NCBI GenBank assembly: GCA_021791235.1
Contig: JAJYXA010000177.1
Location: 1-13,642 of the forward strand
Origin: Pseudomonadota bacterium
GTDB taxonomy: Bacteria > Pseudomonadota > Gammaproteobacteria > Burkholderiales > Thiobacillaceae
Direction: 5' to 3'
DNA: 13,642 nucleotides
How positions within the stretch are numbered: the stretch's first letter is position 1; each line of letters starts with the position of its first letter. The position numbers and the translations under genes were made by a program. This document shows, in pieces, positions 13,355 to 13,642 of this stretch. The notes below the pieces were generated by a model. The model was not told where the DNA came from. It ran no database searches and saw only the letters and a list, made by a program, of their open reading frames with translations.

Positions 13355-13642
13355 TCAAGCCTTCTCCTCCGCCAGCTTGTGCTCCAGGTAATGGATGCTG
13401 GTGCCGCCGGCGATGAAAGCGGCGTCGTGCATCAGGTCCTGGTGCAGCGGGATATTGCTCTGGATGCCTTCGATCACCATTTCCATCAGCGCGCCGCGCA
13501 TGCGGGCGATGGCCTGGTCGCGGGTATCGCCGTAGGCGATCAGCTTGCCGATCATCGAGTCGTAGTGCGGCGGCACGTAATAGCCGTGGTAGACGTGCGA
13601 GTCGACGCGGATGCCGGGGCCGCCCGCGGCGTGGTAGTTGGT
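13355..13642 (-). CDS. Biotin carboxylase, C-terminal part (cut by window edge)
   Basis: The last 95 residues and stop of AccC, the biotin carboxylase subunit of acetyl-CoA carboxylase, which carboxylates biotin on AccB with ATP and bicarbonate in the first step of fatty acid synthesis. The visible part matches the C-terminal domain: [48 protein letters not shown] and [12 protein letters not shown]. The N-terminal half and any accB lie beyond the window. A paralogue such as the carboxylase subunit of another biotin enzyme is possible, but prmA downstream supports accC. Confidence 0.9.
   Translation of the reverse strand, partial: TNYHAAGGPGIRVDSHVYHGYYVPPHYDSMIGKLIAYGDTRDQAIARMRGALMEMVIEGIQSNIPLHQDLMHDAAFIAGGTSIHYLEHKLAEEKA

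Overview
The window is GC-rich chromosomal DNA from a betaproteobacterium. The gene content (accC-prmA-DUF3426 order, a glycine riboswitch before gcvT, OlsB-like acyltransferase, GT4 and PAP2 genes) resembles the Thiobacillus / Nitrosomonadales side of the class. That placement is by recognition only; no database was searched. Fourteen of the fifteen genes are on the minus strand, so the natural reading is from right to left. No rRNA, tRNA, CRISPR array, phage gene or transposase was seen.

Reading from the right edge: the C-terminal end of accC (biotin carboxylase) is followed by prmA (ribosomal protein L11 methyltransferase). A zinc-ribbon/DUF3426 membrane protein starts inside the prmA stop codon. 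Next comes a glycine-responsive operon: a tandem glycine riboswitch with an intrinsic terminator, then gcvT, gcvH, gcvPA, a thiol peroxidase (tpx), gcvPB and dgkA. The P-protein is split in two subunits, and the peroxidase gene lies between its two halves. dgkA overlaps the gcvPB stop codon. Then follow a GT4 glycosyltransferase, a PAP2 phosphatase, a convergent plus-strand zinc-dependent phospholipase C-like gene, a divergent PfkB-family sugar/nucleoside kinase with a glycine-zipper lipoprotein, and an OlsB-like N-acyltransferase. Five of these products (DgkA, PAP2, GT4, PLC-like, OlsB-like) point to lipid metabolism.

The most unusual content is between the genes. Four gaps (gcvT-gcvH, gcvH-gcvPA, tpx-gcvPB, accC-prmA) are filled from stop codon to start codon by copies of one roughly 100-bp element. 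Each copy has two inverted arms made of degenerate 7-bp repeats (consensus AGGRNYT, joined as CTAGG) around a core that ends in CATTCCCTA, usually with a GCGGC-NNN-GCCGC hairpin. All four copies have the same orientation relative to transcription. They carry about 21 CTAG sites in about 420 bp, put stop codons in every frame on both strands, and leave several genes with no visible Shine-Dalgarno sequence. The copy before prmA has four perfect GGGG runs spaced by CTA, a canonical G-quadruplex motif next to the start codon. A second, unrelated family with the same architecture (inverted arms of about 8-bp CACAGAGR repeats) fills the gcvPA-tpx gap and the convergent gap after the phospholipase-like gene. 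Every non-overlapping junction inside the gcv operon is therefore occupied by a repeat element.
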